DNA of 64,000 nucleotides. It comes from Enterovibrio calviensis DSM 14347. GTDB lineage: Bacteria; Pseudomonadota; Gammaproteobacteria; Enterobacterales; Vibrionaceae. How positions within the stretch are numbered: position 1 is the stretch's first letter; each line of letters starts with the position of its first letter. Position numbers and translations under genes: made by a program. Of this stretch, positions 34,970-44,250 are shown one piece after another. The notes beneath the pieces are model-generated. The model was not told the DNA's origin. It made no database searches and saw only the letters and a program-made list of their open reading frames with translations. Location of the stretch: assembly GCF_000621165.1 (NCBI RefSeq), contig NZ_JHZA01000001.1, positions 186,001-250,000 of the forward strand, read 5' to 3'.

Positions 34970-36544
34970 TTAGCGCTTTATCCAAGCATCTTGCCAGTTA
35001 GTACCTGTTCCCGGCGCATAAGCACTTGGCGCTGCGCCACACCAAAGGTTGTAAGGCCACGGCTTACATTCGTAAGTGTTATTGTTATGAACAACAATAT
35101 CGCCAGCCGAGTATTGGGTTCCGGCAACATAACCTTCGCCATTCGTTGGTGGCTCAGGCGTTACAGGAGGCTCTACTGGTGGAAGTACTGGCGGCTCTAC
35201 AGGTGGCTGAACAGGCGGTTCAACTGGCGTGGTGACGCCACAATCGGGGGCGACACCGACTTCTTCCCAGGGTCCCCAAGGGCCGCTCGTCGATGGATGT
35301 TGTCCCTGCGTCCACCATTTAGCTTTCCAAAGCTTACCACCCCACGTTGCCGTGTCTTTTGGAAGGTACACAGTGTCTTCCTTCCAATCTGTGGAGCAGT
35401 AACCTGAAGCAGGGTTTGCCGTTGCCGATACCGTGGCATTGTAGATGGTGGTGGTTTGATCCACTTCAAACGTCATTGTTGCCGTTGCTGTGCCCACTTG
35501 GGACGCACCAAATTCAATGGTGACCTGACAAGACTCGCTCCCCAATAACGTGGTTTGTGAGCAACTGTCTGTTACGACAACCGGAGATGTCGCCACTCCC
35601 GCCCCTGAAACGGAGAGTCGGTCGATCGTGAAGGGTGCAAAACCCGCATTCTGGACGGAAAAGCTGTGCTGTTTTGGCTCTCCGACGATGAAGTCTGACA
35701 GCACTTCGTTCTCATCAAATGCCACATGAACTTTATCGCTACCACCAATAACAATGTCATCGACAAAGGTCTTAAGGGCAGCGATGTCACTGTACACCCC
35801 GTATTTCCCAGGACGGGCACAGCCGATACCCCAACTTACAATGCCTAATTGCGTTACGTTACCACCGCGGTTGATAACAATCGGGCCACCGCTATCGCCC
35901 TGACAGGAATCGATTCCACCTTGAGGTAACCCCGCACAAAATGAAACACCGCCGATTGAGGTGTAATTTCCCCCAGCCAAACGGCAATCAGCATCCGACA
36001 CCAAAGGCACATCGACTTCCTGTAAAACCGAAGGTGAGCTGCCACCTTCAGCGGTACGCCCAAGACCCGCAACGGTGAGATAATCACCATCTGAAGCATA
36101 TTGGTAAAGGGAGCCACTGGCGATATCGACCGCCGTCAGGCCAGCAGGAGCGTTCGTTAGTTTGAGTAGGGCGATGTCATTCGCCAAATTGGAAGTATTA
36201 AAGTTTGGGTGAATATGTATCTGTGACACGTCGAGGCGAGTGCCATCGGTACCGTTGTATCGGCTCCCGCCGATTTTGACTGCAATATGATTTGGGGCAT
36301 CGGTATCTACACAGTGTGCTGCTGTTAAAACGAATCCGTTGCCAATGTAGCTCGCGCCACAAAATGAGCGGTTACTGTTTCGATTCACAATCTGGGTATA
36401 AAATTTCCAATCAGCGGGATTAGCATCAATGCCACCAACAATGCGTGGTGACACATCGGCAATGTCGGGAGTTGTTGTCTCTGCAGCCAAAAGACATGGC
36501 GCCATCATGGTGATGGTCAGTGCTATTTTTATGCTTTTATTCAA
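34970..36544 (-). CDS. Secreted trypsin-like serine protease with carbohydrate-binding modules
   Basis: The start is taken as TTG at 36544: AAGGGG lies 6-7 bases upstream and the result is a clean signal peptide (MNKSIKIALTITMMAPCLLA). The 524-residue protein has a trypsin domain: RIVGG (near 35), His77 in TAAHC, Asp123 in NDIALL, Asp212 and Ser218 in DSCQGDSGGP, so Arg/Lys specificity is expected. An Ig-like domain follows (about 270-380), then a CBM5/12-like module (LWKAKWWTQGQHPSTSGPW), a Pro/Glu/Val linker and a second module (YSAGDIVVHNNNTYECKPW). This resembles type II-secreted Vibrio proteases, with chitin or glycan anchoring added. Confidence 0.9.
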   Translation of the reverse strand: MNKSIKIALTITMMAPCLLAAETTTPDIADVSPRIVGGIDANPADWKFYTQIVNRNSNRSFCGASYIGNGFVLTAAHCVDTDAPNHIAVKIGGSRYNGTDGTRLDVSQIHIHPNFNTSNLANDIALLKLTNAPAGLTAVDIASGSLYQYASDGDYLTVAGLGRTAEGGSSPSVLQEVDVPLVSDADCRLAGGNYTSIGGVSFCAGLPQGGIDSCQGDSGGPIVINRGGNVTQLGIVSWGIGCARPGKYGVYSDIAALKTFVDDIVIGGSDKVHVAFDENEVLSDFIVGEPKQHSFSVQNAGFAPFTIDRLSVSGAGVATSPVVVTDSCSQTTLLGSESCQVTIEFGASQVGTATATMTFEVDQTTTIYNATVSATANPASGYCSTDWKEDTVYLPKDTATWGGKLWKAKWWTQGQHPSTSGPWGPWEEVGVAPDCGVTTPVEPPVQPPVEPPVLPPVEPPVTPEPPTNGEGYVAGTQYSAGDIVVHNNNTYECKPWPYNLWCGAAPSAYAPGTGTNWQDAWIKR

Positions 36545-37086
36545 TCGTTTCCCCTTGCAATATTCACGAGCTTTATCGCTCATCATTAAAAAAAGCAGAG
36601 GATTCACTGAGCTAACAACATGAAGATGCAGAGTCTTTTTTATTTGTGATTGGCGTTATAACCTACTGAATGATATCGATTACATTTCCAGTATTTTAGG
36701 GACGGAGCAACAAATGCGGGTCAAAGCCTTTGGGTGACATCGGGTAGTGTTGCAATCAGTTTGAGAACAAGCGCATCGTCAAGGGGAGAAAGCCTTTCGT
36801 TACCCTCTGGCTCTTCCAAAGCGCAACAGTGCCAGTAGTAAGGGCAAGTGCGGTGCCGTTCTTTTGCTCATCAATCATTCGATTTACGACAATTTTTGCC
36901 AAGCACTGTGAGTTTATGCAATCTACTGTAATGGAACGTAAATTCGGTATTCATGCGCTGACTCCCCTCGTAACATGCCCGAAAAACAACAACAGCCCAC
37001 AATAAAACCACGATAAATCTGAACGTTACCTAAGGTCACGATGATTTATTGCAGTGGGCATATAAACGGATTCTTGGAGTTTGCGT
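36545..37086. other. Long intergenic region with a possible gene relic
   Basis: No complete gene was seen. On the minus strand a stretch near 36735-36870 reads like a protein tail (LEEPEGNERLSPLDDALVLK, then LIATLPDVTQRL and stop), but two stops lie upstream and no start is present. This may be a remnant of a lost gene. The region also holds the promoter of the protease gene and the small gene at 37087. Confidence 0.35.
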
Positions 37087-37251
37087 ATGTCTACACCCAA
37101 TAAAAACAAATCGAAAATGGCACTCATCAAACGATTCATGACATTTATCTTCAACTTTCCGCCGTATCTGTACTTTCCTGTTAAACAGAAACAGAAAGAA
37201 AAAGCCGTCAACGACGGAGTGAAAGAGAACCCGTCACCACTAATAAAGTGA
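37087..37251 (+). CDS. Small basic protein of unknown function (54 aa)
   Basis: An ATG at 37087 follows GGAG by 7 bases and reads to TGA at 37249-37251. The product starts MSTPNKNKSKMALIKRFM and contains a short hydrophobic/aromatic segment FIFNFPPYLYFPV, then a lysine-rich part. It may be a peripheral or single-span membrane peptide. It is convergent with the SnoaL-like gene, only 5 bp away. No family recognised; the ribosome site and composition are the support. Confidence 0.5.
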   Translation: MSTPNKNKSKMALIKRFMTFIFNFPPYLYFPVKQKQKEKAVNDGVKENPSPLIK

Positions 37252-37256
37252 CTTGC

Positions 37257-37634
37257 TCAATAAACATGGCTTAATCCTTTTCGCCATTCTGGTTGTTGAT
37301 CTTGAAAAGCCCAAAATGTTTCCATGTGGCTGATTAGATTATCCTCAAATTGGCAAATACTGGTCGCATAGAAACTGTCTTTACACTGAGGGCAGGAAAC
37401 ATACGTCACACTGATCACCTTGCCACTGGTGGTTTCTTCAAGGGAAAGGATTTCAAACGTCCAACCTTCGCCAAACACTTCATTGACTGCGAGGTATTCG
37501 TCTGCGTTTTCGTAGCACTCGCGGCTTGTTGGCCACACGATGTTGATGTTTGGCTTCATAAGGTGACGAGAGCCTTGATAATCGCCCTGGCTAAAGCGCT
37601 CCCAAAGTTCACGAACACATTCCTTATTGTTCAT
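37257..37634 (-). CDS. SnoaL-like (NTF2 fold) protein
   Basis: The start at 37634 (MNNKECVRELWERFSQ) follows AAAGGAAG; a longer frame adds 40 poor residues. The 125-residue protein fits the NTF2/SnoaL fold (GDYQGSRHLMKPNINIVWPT, WTFEILSLEE, ending ISHMETFWAFQDQQPEW). It is related in pattern to the protein at 31414-31794. Two cysteines (PQCKD and CQFED) lie close by. Substrate unknown. Confidence 0.75.
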   Translation of the reverse strand: MNNKECVRELWERFSQGDYQGSRHLMKPNINIVWPTSRECYENADEYLAVNEVFGEGWTFEILSLEETTSGKVISVTYVSCPQCKDSFYATSICQFEDNLISHMETFWAFQDQQPEWRKGLSHVY

Positions 37635-37846
37635 GGCGCTTCCTTTAAAATTGTCATCGAACGCAGAATATATCACTCTGATATACAGGTCATTTTTGAG
37701 CTTGTTCGCAGACCTTAAAAGCCATAGCAATTCCGCTCGCCATCTTCTCGCCACAATTGATCACCACATTGCCAGCCTGTGACTTCGTTGCTTTGGTTTA
37801 ATGTCCTCTCACATATCATCTGGTCATCTAATCGCAAGGAAGACTC

Positions 37847-39283
37847 ATGACTGAATTACTCTTCGGGCTGCTTGCCCTCTTGTTGCTCGCCGTTTTTGGT
37901 TTTGGTGCCTTTGTGTTGATCAAAACAGGGCTAAACCGCTTGAACGTCAACATTGATTTACCTGAACTGCAGACACGAAGCACTGTGTTACTGAAAGGTG
38001 TCTTGGCCTTAGTGCTTTGTTTAGTGGCGATCGTGCCGCTTTCCATGGTGCATGATATGGCGAATGAACGAGAGTACTTGTACAACGACGTAGTGAATGA
38101 AATTGGTCAGTCTTGGGGGAGTGAACAAACCTTAGCGGGCCCCGTGTTGGTACTGCCTTACAGTTACATCGTTGTGCAAGAGGTAGAAACCCCGGAAGGT
38201 GAAGTGCGAGAGCGCCGGGTTCGCCATCATGATGAGTTGGTTATTCTCCCCAAAAACCTAACGCTGAAATCGAGCTTAACCCATGATTTTCGCACCAGAG
38301 GTATTTACGAGTCATTGGTGTATCAAAGCGTGATTGAAGGGAAGGCACAATTTGCCTTTGATCTGCCGACGATTTCCAACCTCGAGCACTTCTATTTTGA
38401 TGCGGCACGTTTGGCATTTGGTTTGTCGGCCAACAAGGCCATTGATGGCGTCGATGTGTTTGAAGTAACGGGCGTAGGGGCGAGATCCGAAGCAAGCTTA
38501 ATGTCAGGCACAGGGCTGAACACGACAGCATTGGAAAGGGGCTTTCACCGTCCTGTTTCTTTAGCTGAAACACCGGCACCGTTTACGCTGGATTTCAAGC
38601 TTCGCCTTCGCGGTTCACAGGGTATCGGCTTTTTGCCTTTAGGCGAGACTTCAACATTCCAGCTTGATACGGATTGGCCCCATCCAAGCTTTAGCGGCGC
38701 GTTGCCTTCAGCAAGACACATCAACGAAGGAGGCTTTTCTGCAGATTGGAACATCAGCCATTTAAGCCGCAATTATCCGCAGATCTTTGTCGATTCTTCC
38801 AGCGTCAATCTCGAAGAAGCCAATGCCTATACGCAGTTATTTCAGCCAAACACACACTACGGAAAAATCGAGCGCTCGCTCAAGTACGGTCTGCTGTTTG
38901 TTGCCCTGACGTTTATCGTATTAATGATGTTCGAACTCGGCATGCAGAAGGACAACACATCAAGTTTGTCGGCGCTGCAATACGCCATGGTTGGCGCAGC
39001 CATGACGCTATTTTATCTAGTGCTGTTGGCACTCTCTGAACACTTAAGTTTCACCATGGCATTTATGGCGGCCGCCAGCATTCCTTTGGTCAGCATTCCC
39101 GCCTACGTGGGCAGTGCGACCGCTAGCAAAGGTCGGGGCGTCATCATGCTAACCATGCTTGGTAGTTTGTATGCGCTCTTGTATTCCATCCTGCGGCTCG
39201 AAGATTATGCATTACTGATGGGCAGTGGTTTGTTGGTGGCCGTGTTATTAACCTTGATGTTTATGACACGAAAAAGCAGATAA
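37847..39283 (+). CDS. creD: CreD-family inner membrane protein
   Basis: A 478-residue membrane protein. The N-terminus has two helices (about 3-25 and 48-68), then a large periplasmic part (about 70-335; EQTLAGPVLVLPYSYIVVQE, VILPKNLTLKSSL, RGSQGIGFLPLGETS), then several C-terminal helices (YGLLFVALTFIVLMMFELGM, LSEHLSFTMAFMAAASIPLV). This is the CreD (Cet) pattern. In E. coli CreD is part of the CreBC response to envelope stress and beta-lactams. Here no creBC genes are adjacent. AAGGA precedes the ATG. Confidence 0.88.
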   Translation: MTELLFGLLALLLLAVFGFGAFVLIKTGLNRLNVNIDLPELQTRSTVLLKGVLALVLCLVAIVPLSMVHDMANEREYLYNDVVNEIGQSWGSEQTLAGPVLVLPYSYIVVQEVETPEGEVRERRVRHHDELVILPKNLTLKSSLTHDFRTRGIYESLVYQSVIEGKAQFAFDLPTISNLEHFYFDAARLAFGLSANKAIDGVDVFEVTGVGARSEASLMSGTGLNTTALERGFHRPVSLAETPAPFTLDFKLRLRGSQGIGFLPLGETSTFQLDTDWPHPSFSGALPSARHINEGGFSADWNISHLSRNYPQIFVDSSSVNLEEANAYTQLFQPNTHYGKIERSLKYGLLFVALTFIVLMMFELGMQKDNTSSLSALQYAMVGAAMTLFYLVLLALSEHLSFTMAFMAAASIPLVSIPAYVGSATASKGRGVIMLTMLGSLYALLYSILRLEDYALLMGSGLLVAVLLTLMFMTRKSR

Positions 39284-39429
39284 AGTCAGAATGGAAGGTT
39301 AAGCGGAAGATAGATGAATAGCAGGGGTTAAAGAGTTACATACCAATAGCAAGCGAACACTAACGAAAAGAGGCTGATATAAATGCAGCCCCATTAGCCT
39401 CATATCTACTTATGTAAGCATGTCATTAA

Positions 39430-39455
39430 GACCAGTAGGGATTCCTCTACTGGTC
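39430..39455. terminator. Terminator-like hairpin between convergent genes
   Basis: Arms GACCAGTAG and CTACTGGTC (9 bp, perfect) around an 8-base loop, between creD and the leftward unknown gene. No strong T-run. Confidence 0.6.
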
Positions 39456-39492
39456 ATTAAACCGCATGGGAGGAACAAATAGTCTCTCACGC

Positions 39493-40464
39493 TCAATCTA
39501 ACCGCGAATCATCTAAATCTTCAAAATGATGTAAAGGTTGATTAATACACCAGTTCCAAGCACTTTGCGCGATTTCATAGTTTGCGGCACTGGTGCCCGC
39601 AGACACCCAATGAGCAAACCCTAGCTCAAGAATTTTTCGATCAATAACGTCAAGAAACGTACCGTAACTCGCATGATACTTATCTTTCATTTGAGTTTGG
39701 TTTTGCTTATCCGTTATTGCATAACGATCTGGGTGCTTTTTGACCGCACCTATTGTTTCAGCGACTAACACAGAGTCCCTGCTCATATTGCTGCATATCG
39801 CCCAGCGATTCCTCATTGTGCTGGCTTCATCCGAAGGGAGGTGATCATATCGAGGGGGGAGCTCTCGCCAAGGCACGTCGATGATGTCATCACTTGAGAA
39901 ATCGAGCTCAAGTGGTGCCAATGAGCCATGATTTTCATTCAACGCATCAATCATCTCTTGTCGTAACTGCTCGTCGGAGCGCTCCAAAACATCGTAGATT
40001 GCATCTAATTCCGCGTAGAGTTGATCGAGTTTTAATTCGTCACTTTCAGTCAACACATCCTTTTCATCAATAGCATCGATTTGTTCTTGAATTTCATCGA
40101 TTTTCTTCTGACTATCCGCATCAACACCCATATCACACTGATCAATTTTTTCTATCGTGAGACCGGTCAGTTTAGTCACCCCATCATCAACACATTTATT
40201 GAACCCAATGGGTGTTGAGCTGTTGTCATAACACCGTGACATGGTTTGCTTAAACCCGCTTTTTAAATTATTGGAGGATATTCCCGAGCACTCTGACATA
40301 GAAAGAAACTCTTCGTTGCTTTCCATTGTTATGATTAAGCTGTTAATCCAGGCTTCTTTTTCTTCAGCGGACATTTTTTCGCCAAATATAGCAGCGTTGC
40401 TATTAAACCCAACTAATACCAATGACAATAAAGATACAGTAAAGAACGAACGACCTAATTCCAT
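39493..40464 (-). CDS. Exported protein of unknown function with coiled-coil segment
   Basis: A 323-residue protein with a signal peptide ending near residue 24 (VGFNSNA followed by AIFGEK). Residues about 110-190 are rich in Glu, Asp and Leu and look like a coiled coil (KKIDEIQEQIDAIDEKD, LDQLYAELDAIYDVLE). Cysteines occur in the N-terminal part (SMSECSG, SRCYDNS, NKCVDDG, DQCDMG) and again in WAICSN and NWCINQ, so disulfides are likely. I do not recognise a family. It appears to be transcribed alone. Confidence 0.75.
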   Translation of the reverse strand: MELGRSFFTVSLLSLVLVGFNSNAAIFGEKMSAEEKEAWINSLIITMESNEEFLSMSECSGISSNNLKSGFKQTMSRCYDNSSTPIGFNKCVDDGVTKLTGLTIEKIDQCDMGVDADSQKKIDEIQEQIDAIDEKDVLTESDELKLDQLYAELDAIYDVLERSDEQLRQEMIDALNENHGSLAPLELDFSSDDIIDVPWRELPPRYDHLPSDEASTMRNRWAICSNMSRDSVLVAETIGAVKKHPDRYAITDKQNQTQMKDKYHASYGTFLDVIDRKILELGFAHWVSAGTSAANYEIAQSAWNWCINQPLHHFEDLDDSRLD

Positions 40465-40623
40465 ATAACCTTCTCACAACGGCTGACTATTCCTATGCTA
40501 AAACGATGACAAAGTAAGGGATGCGTAGCAATAGGGTATAAGTCTTAACTTTGAAATTTGTTTTTTTTAGTCACGGAGCCACGTTAGGTGGGTATACAAG
40601 AGAAATCAGAATATAGAAACGAA

Positions 40624-40658
40624 AAAGGCGTTACCAAACCGAGTTTGCTAACGCCTTT
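40624..40658 (-). terminator. Terminator after the CxxC protein gene
   Basis: Perfect 10-bp arms AAAGGCGTTA and TAACGCCTTT with a 15-base loop; the minus-strand end continues as TTTTTC. It lies about 70 bp past the stop of the 40727-41101 gene. Confidence 0.75.
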
Positions 40659-40726
40659 ATTAATAAGAACATCATGTTACGCATGGCTAACATGTCTGAG
40701 CTCAACGACTACGCTTCGTTTAACGC

Positions 40727-41101
40727 TTAGCCAATGTTGCAATCGGTACAGCTTTGCAGCTCGATTTCATGTTCAAAGACGGCGACATCGCCACCTTCTG
40801 CCAGTAGCTCTGCGATTTCATCCGCGACTTCTTGCGCATCTTCCGCTTTCACTTGATTCGCCAGATCTTCTTCAGAGTAACCATAGAAATTCAGCAACAA
40901 GTAATCACGCGCTTCGTCTTTCGTACAAGACACGTTCACCGAAAACTCTGGTTCAACGTTACCTTGCGCAATAATCGCGGTCATTTGCGCTTGCACGTCT
41001 TCTTTCATCGACGCTGTTAACCAACCAAGATCAGTGCTTACTGTGGTTTTTTTGCAGTTAAAACAAGGAAGTTGATGAAAGTAGTATTGAAAGTCAGTCA
41101 T
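40727..41101 (-). CDS. Unknown protein with two CxxC pairs
   Basis: A 124-residue soluble acidic protein. CFNCKKTTVS near residue 13 and SCTDCNIG at the end give two CxxC pairs that could bind zinc or act as thiols. The middle (EDVQAQMTAIIAQGNVEPEF, EDAQEVADEIAELLAEGG) is helical and acidic. No family recognised. A cytoplasmic place is likely as there is no signal peptide. Confidence 0.7.
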   Translation of the reverse strand: MTDFQYYFHQLPCFNCKKTTVSTDLGWLTASMKEDVQAQMTAIIAQGNVEPEFSVNVSCTKDEARDYLLLNFYGYSEEDLANQVKAEDAQEVADEIAELLAEGGDVAVFEHEIELQSCTDCNIG

Positions 41102-41197
41102 AGATAATTTTTCTTTAAGTGTTTTGTAGCAAGATTATGAGCGTTTTCTAGCAAAATACTATCTCAAAAGACATTGAAGACGCTGCTATAGGTCGAG

Positions 41198-41417
41198 TTA
41201 CACCTTGTCCGCGAAGTAAGCCATGATTTCTTCGGTGGTCATTTCCTTGGTCTCATTGGCAAAGCAATAGTAACTAGGACGCTTATCGCTAAAGTATTGC
41301 ATATCTATCCATTTCCAACCCTTCTAAGTTTGGAAACAAGCCCACAGGCATATTGTACTCACCTGTTGCTTTGAATTTGTAGAACAGATGCGTCCCGCAC
41401 TCAGTGCAAAAGCCTCC
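41198..41417 (-). pseudogene. Decayed GFA-family gene, C-terminal fragment
   Basis: On the minus strand a frame closed by a stop at 41418-41420 runs to TAA at 41198. It reads like the C-terminal part of a GFA (glutathione-dependent formaldehyde-activating-like) zinc protein: GFCTECGTHLFYKFKATGEY, then NMPVGLFPNLEGLEMDMQYF and YYCFANETKEM. The CxxCGTxLF motif is the family hallmark. The N-terminal half with the first zinc cysteines is missing and no start codon exists, so this is a truncated remnant. It lies 9 bp past the stop of the next leftward gene. Confidence 0.75.
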
Positions 41418-41428
41418 TCAGTTTTCAC

Positions 41429-42370
41429 TTACCACAGGTCCCTGTTGGGATCGTTGGCCTCTACCCACGCGTCGTCTTCTCGCGCTTCTAAATACAACTG
41501 CAAACCATTGTATGTGGCGAATGCGGCTGCGCCTCCTAGGTGTTGGAAATCATCAAAGTAATCATCTTCGAGTGGGCAAAGTTCAGAGAGCGTGTGCGCG
41601 CCTTTTTCCATTGCCCATTGAATCGCGAATGTTGGGGCGATAATGCCTGCCACCGTGACTTCAACAATCGATTGATTTTGGGCGCTTTGAGCGGTTCGAA
41701 TGCGTTCGGCTTCGCGGTCTTCCGCTTCTTGAACGGCAATGTCCTCGATGATTTGAGTACGACGAGGTGGCGAAATTCGTTTATTCAATTTGGCGATTTT
41801 CAAGGCGTAATCAAATCGCGCGGGTGTGACTATCTCAACCAATTTCGTGAGCAATTCTTTATCAACGTTTGTTCCGCTCACAAAGAATTCAATACACGTG
41901 CTGAGTGAGGAATAGCGCATACCGTTGAATTCAAAACCGCTAGTGTCATCCATGTCGTCTAACGGAAGCCCGTCGACGATTAGGGGCCAACCCTCAAACG
42001 CGATTCGCTGTTTGGCGATTTCATACATGTGCCATGCACTTTCACCAAAGCCGCCCAAAATTGAACCCGAAAACTCGCTATCTTCCAGTTCTTCTCTGGT
42101 CCAGTTTTCACCGATAGCAAGATGCTTGGTGTATTTCGAGATAAGCGCTTGCTTGAGATGCGCACGTAACCGCCAAATCGAATTGATGTCACGAGGGTGA
42201 CTAAATGCATCGCACTCTTTACACGCCGGTAGGGCCAGCATCGGATGTTCCACGTTTTTGTTAGCACGACGGGGAAAAGGCAGGATTTTTGATGCAGGTT
42301 CACCACAAAACCAGCAGATATGGCGAAGGTTGAACGGAATATCTATTAACGAGTGAGAGTCAGTATGCAT
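41429..42370 (-). CDS. Unknown protein with N-terminal zinc-ribbon-like cysteines
   Basis: A 313-residue soluble protein. HICWFCGEPASKILPFPR and LPACKECDAFSHPRD near residues 18-60 form two CxxC pairs, suggesting a zinc-ribbon or HNH-like fold. The central part is helical with KLNKRISPPRRTQIIEDIAV and a charged AEDREAERIRTAQ segment. No catalytic motif is evident and I do not recognise a family. A downstream remnant of a GFA gene shares its strand. Confidence 0.65.
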   Translation of the reverse strand: MHTDSHSLIDIPFNLRHICWFCGEPASKILPFPRRANKNVEHPMLALPACKECDAFSHPRDINSIWRLRAHLKQALISKYTKHLAIGENWTREELEDSEFSGSILGGFGESAWHMYEIAKQRIAFEGWPLIVDGLPLDDMDDTSGFEFNGMRYSSLSTCIEFFVSGTNVDKELLTKLVEIVTPARFDYALKIAKLNKRISPPRRTQIIEDIAVQEAEDREAERIRTAQSAQNQSIVEVTVAGIIAPTFAIQWAMEKGAHTLSELCPLEDDYFDDFQHLGGAAAFATYNGLQLYLEAREDDAWVEANDPNRDLW

Positions 42371-42538
42371 GGCGGTTTTTACGTTTGAACGAATACCAGT
42401 AGTTTACGTGGAAACCGTGCCAATGTATCTAGAGTCAGTGGGATGGATCTGAGCGGATACGGTTTGCAACAAAGTATCCCTTATTCAAGGCATTGAAAGG
42501 TGTATGATTCGAGGCAGACCACGAACAATGGATAACTC

Positions 42539-43045
42539 ATGCAACTGATCAAGATCGACAAAGCACTTTACCGTTCACGTTTAAACATCGTGATTGTCGC
42601 CTGTATCGCGTGTTTAGCGATCTCAAGCTTGGCGATCTCTCAGACGTTGATTTACCTCTTCCCTGATGAATCTGGTAGCCATTTCCATTGGAACTTACTC
42701 GGTGTGATTGTCAGTACCGTGGGTTTGGTAACGACACTGTTCAAGCTGAAAACTCACCCAAAAATGCGCGAAGTGGCCTACGTTTGGGATCTTAAGCAGG
42801 CTTTGAACCTAATCTATCGAAAGAACCGAAAGCTGATCGCCGCTGCCAAAGAAGGCAACCCAGAAGCCATGCTGGCGCTTCAATTTAGTTACGCAGGCTC
42901 ACGCCAGTTATGGCAACTCGACGATAACACCATCACCATGAGCAGCCTCAATGAAGCACAAGCACAGCTTGATGAGTGGATGGAGCAATACAATGTTCAA
43001 CTAGACATTGCGAACTATCGTTCAGAATCACTGAAGGCGTTTTGA
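42539..43045 (+). CDS. DUF3087 family membrane protein
   Basis: A 168-residue protein with two transmembrane helices (about 17-37 NIVIVACIACLAISSLAISQ and 51-68 LLGVIVSTVGLVTTLFKL) and a cytoplasmic C-terminal domain with MREVAYVWDLKQALNLIYRK and GNPEAMLALQFSYAGSRQLW. This matches DUF3087, found widely in Vibrionaceae and related bacteria; function unknown. It is transcribed alone, divergent from the gene at 41429. Confidence 0.8.
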   Translation: MQLIKIDKALYRSRLNIVIVACIACLAISSLAISQTLIYLFPDESGSHFHWNLLGVIVSTVGLVTTLFKLKTHPKMREVAYVWDLKQALNLIYRKNRKLIAAAKEGNPEAMLALQFSYAGSRQLWQLDDNTITMSSLNEAQAQLDEWMEQYNVQLDIANYRSESLKAF

Positions 43046-43293
43046 CCTGACGTTAGCATCACCCAAGAGTTTACCCGTCACTGCGCATCACACCCTACTT
43101 GGCGTTGAATGAACGCCAAGTAGAAGCCCACCTTTTTGATACTTCAATCAAAATCACTGATTCATCCCACCTCTTCCCCTTGAAAGCACAGTCAAACGCC
43201 ACCATTTTCAGTCACAATGAACCTCTGAGCGGGAAAGCGGTCTCAATCTCGTCATTTTCCTTTGTTTTTGAATATCCAAGGACAAAAATATCT

Positions 43294-44250
43294 ATGTTAT
43301 CGGATACATTTCAACGTCTTAACACTTACCTGCAAAGTCAGGTTATCGGTCAACCTGAACTGGTTAAACAGCTTCTTATCGCATTGTTGGCTGACGGCCA
43401 TATCTTGGTGCAAGGGCCGCCGGGGCTAGCCAAAACTCGCGCCGTAAAAATGCTCGCAGACTGCATTGAAGGGGATTTCCACCGCATTCAATTTACGCCG
43501 GATTTGCTGCCTGCTGATTTGACGGGCACTGACATCTTCCGCCCTGAATCCGGAGAGTTCACCTTCCAACCGGGGCCGATTTTTAACTCTTTACTATTGG
43601 CCGATGAAATCAACCGCGCCCCTGCCAAAGTGCAAGCGGCGATGCTGGAAGCAATGGCAGAGAAGCAAATTACAGCAGGCCGTAAAACCTATGCCCTGCC
43701 AGAACTATTCTTGGTGATGGCGACGCAAAACCCGATTGAGCAAGAAGGCACGTACCCGCTGCCAGAAGCGCAACTTGACCGCTTTTTGCTGCAACTAAAC
43801 GTGGAATACCCTAACGCCGATAGCGAACTTGAGATCCTCCGTCTTAATCGCGGCGAAGCCCAAGGTATCGAAAAACAAGAACATGTCGTGTTGAAACAAG
43901 ACAGTATTTTCGAGGCGCGTCAGGCCGTGCTTGGTATTCACATGGCAGACGATGTCGAGAAATACATCATTCGTTTGATCATGGCGACCCGAGAACCACA
44001 TAGCTACAGCGATGATTTAGCAGCATGGCTGCAGATGGGTGTCAGCCCTCGAGCCACCTTAGCGCTAGATCGCTGCGCCCGCGCCCATGCATGGCTAGCA
44101 GGGCGAGATTTCGTCACCCCCGATGATGTTCAAGCCATGGCCTACCCCGTATTGCGTCACCGCTTACTACTGAGCTACGAAGCGCAAGCCGAAGGTATTG
44201 CTGCCGACAGCGTGGTGAAACACTTGATTGAGCAGGTCGCCAGCGTATGA
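43294..44250 (+). CDS. MoxR-type AAA+ ATPase
   Basis: The start at 43294 (MLSDTFQRLNTYLQ) is the normal family beginning; the longer frame adds 65 residues with no match. AAGGA lies upstream. The 318-residue chaperone-like ATPase has Walker A GPPGLAKT (near residue 44), Walker B LLLADEINRAPAKVQAAML, MATQNPIEQEGTYPLPEAQL and the sensor-2 region SPRATLALDRCARA. It starts the Bat operon and overlaps the DUF58 gene by 4 bp. MoxR proteins help assemble or activate complexes together with vWA partners. Confidence 0.92.
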   Translation: MLSDTFQRLNTYLQSQVIGQPELVKQLLIALLADGHILVQGPPGLAKTRAVKMLADCIEGDFHRIQFTPDLLPADLTGTDIFRPESGEFTFQPGPIFNSLLLADEINRAPAKVQAAMLEAMAEKQITAGRKTYALPELFLVMATQNPIEQEGTYPLPEAQLDRFLLQLNVEYPNADSELEILRLNRGEAQGIEKQEHVVLKQDSIFEARQAVLGIHMADDVEKYIIRLIMATREPHSYSDDLAAWLQMGVSPRATLALDRCARAHAWLAGRDFVTPDDVQAMAYPVLRHRLLLSYEAQAEGIAADSVVKHLIEQVASV

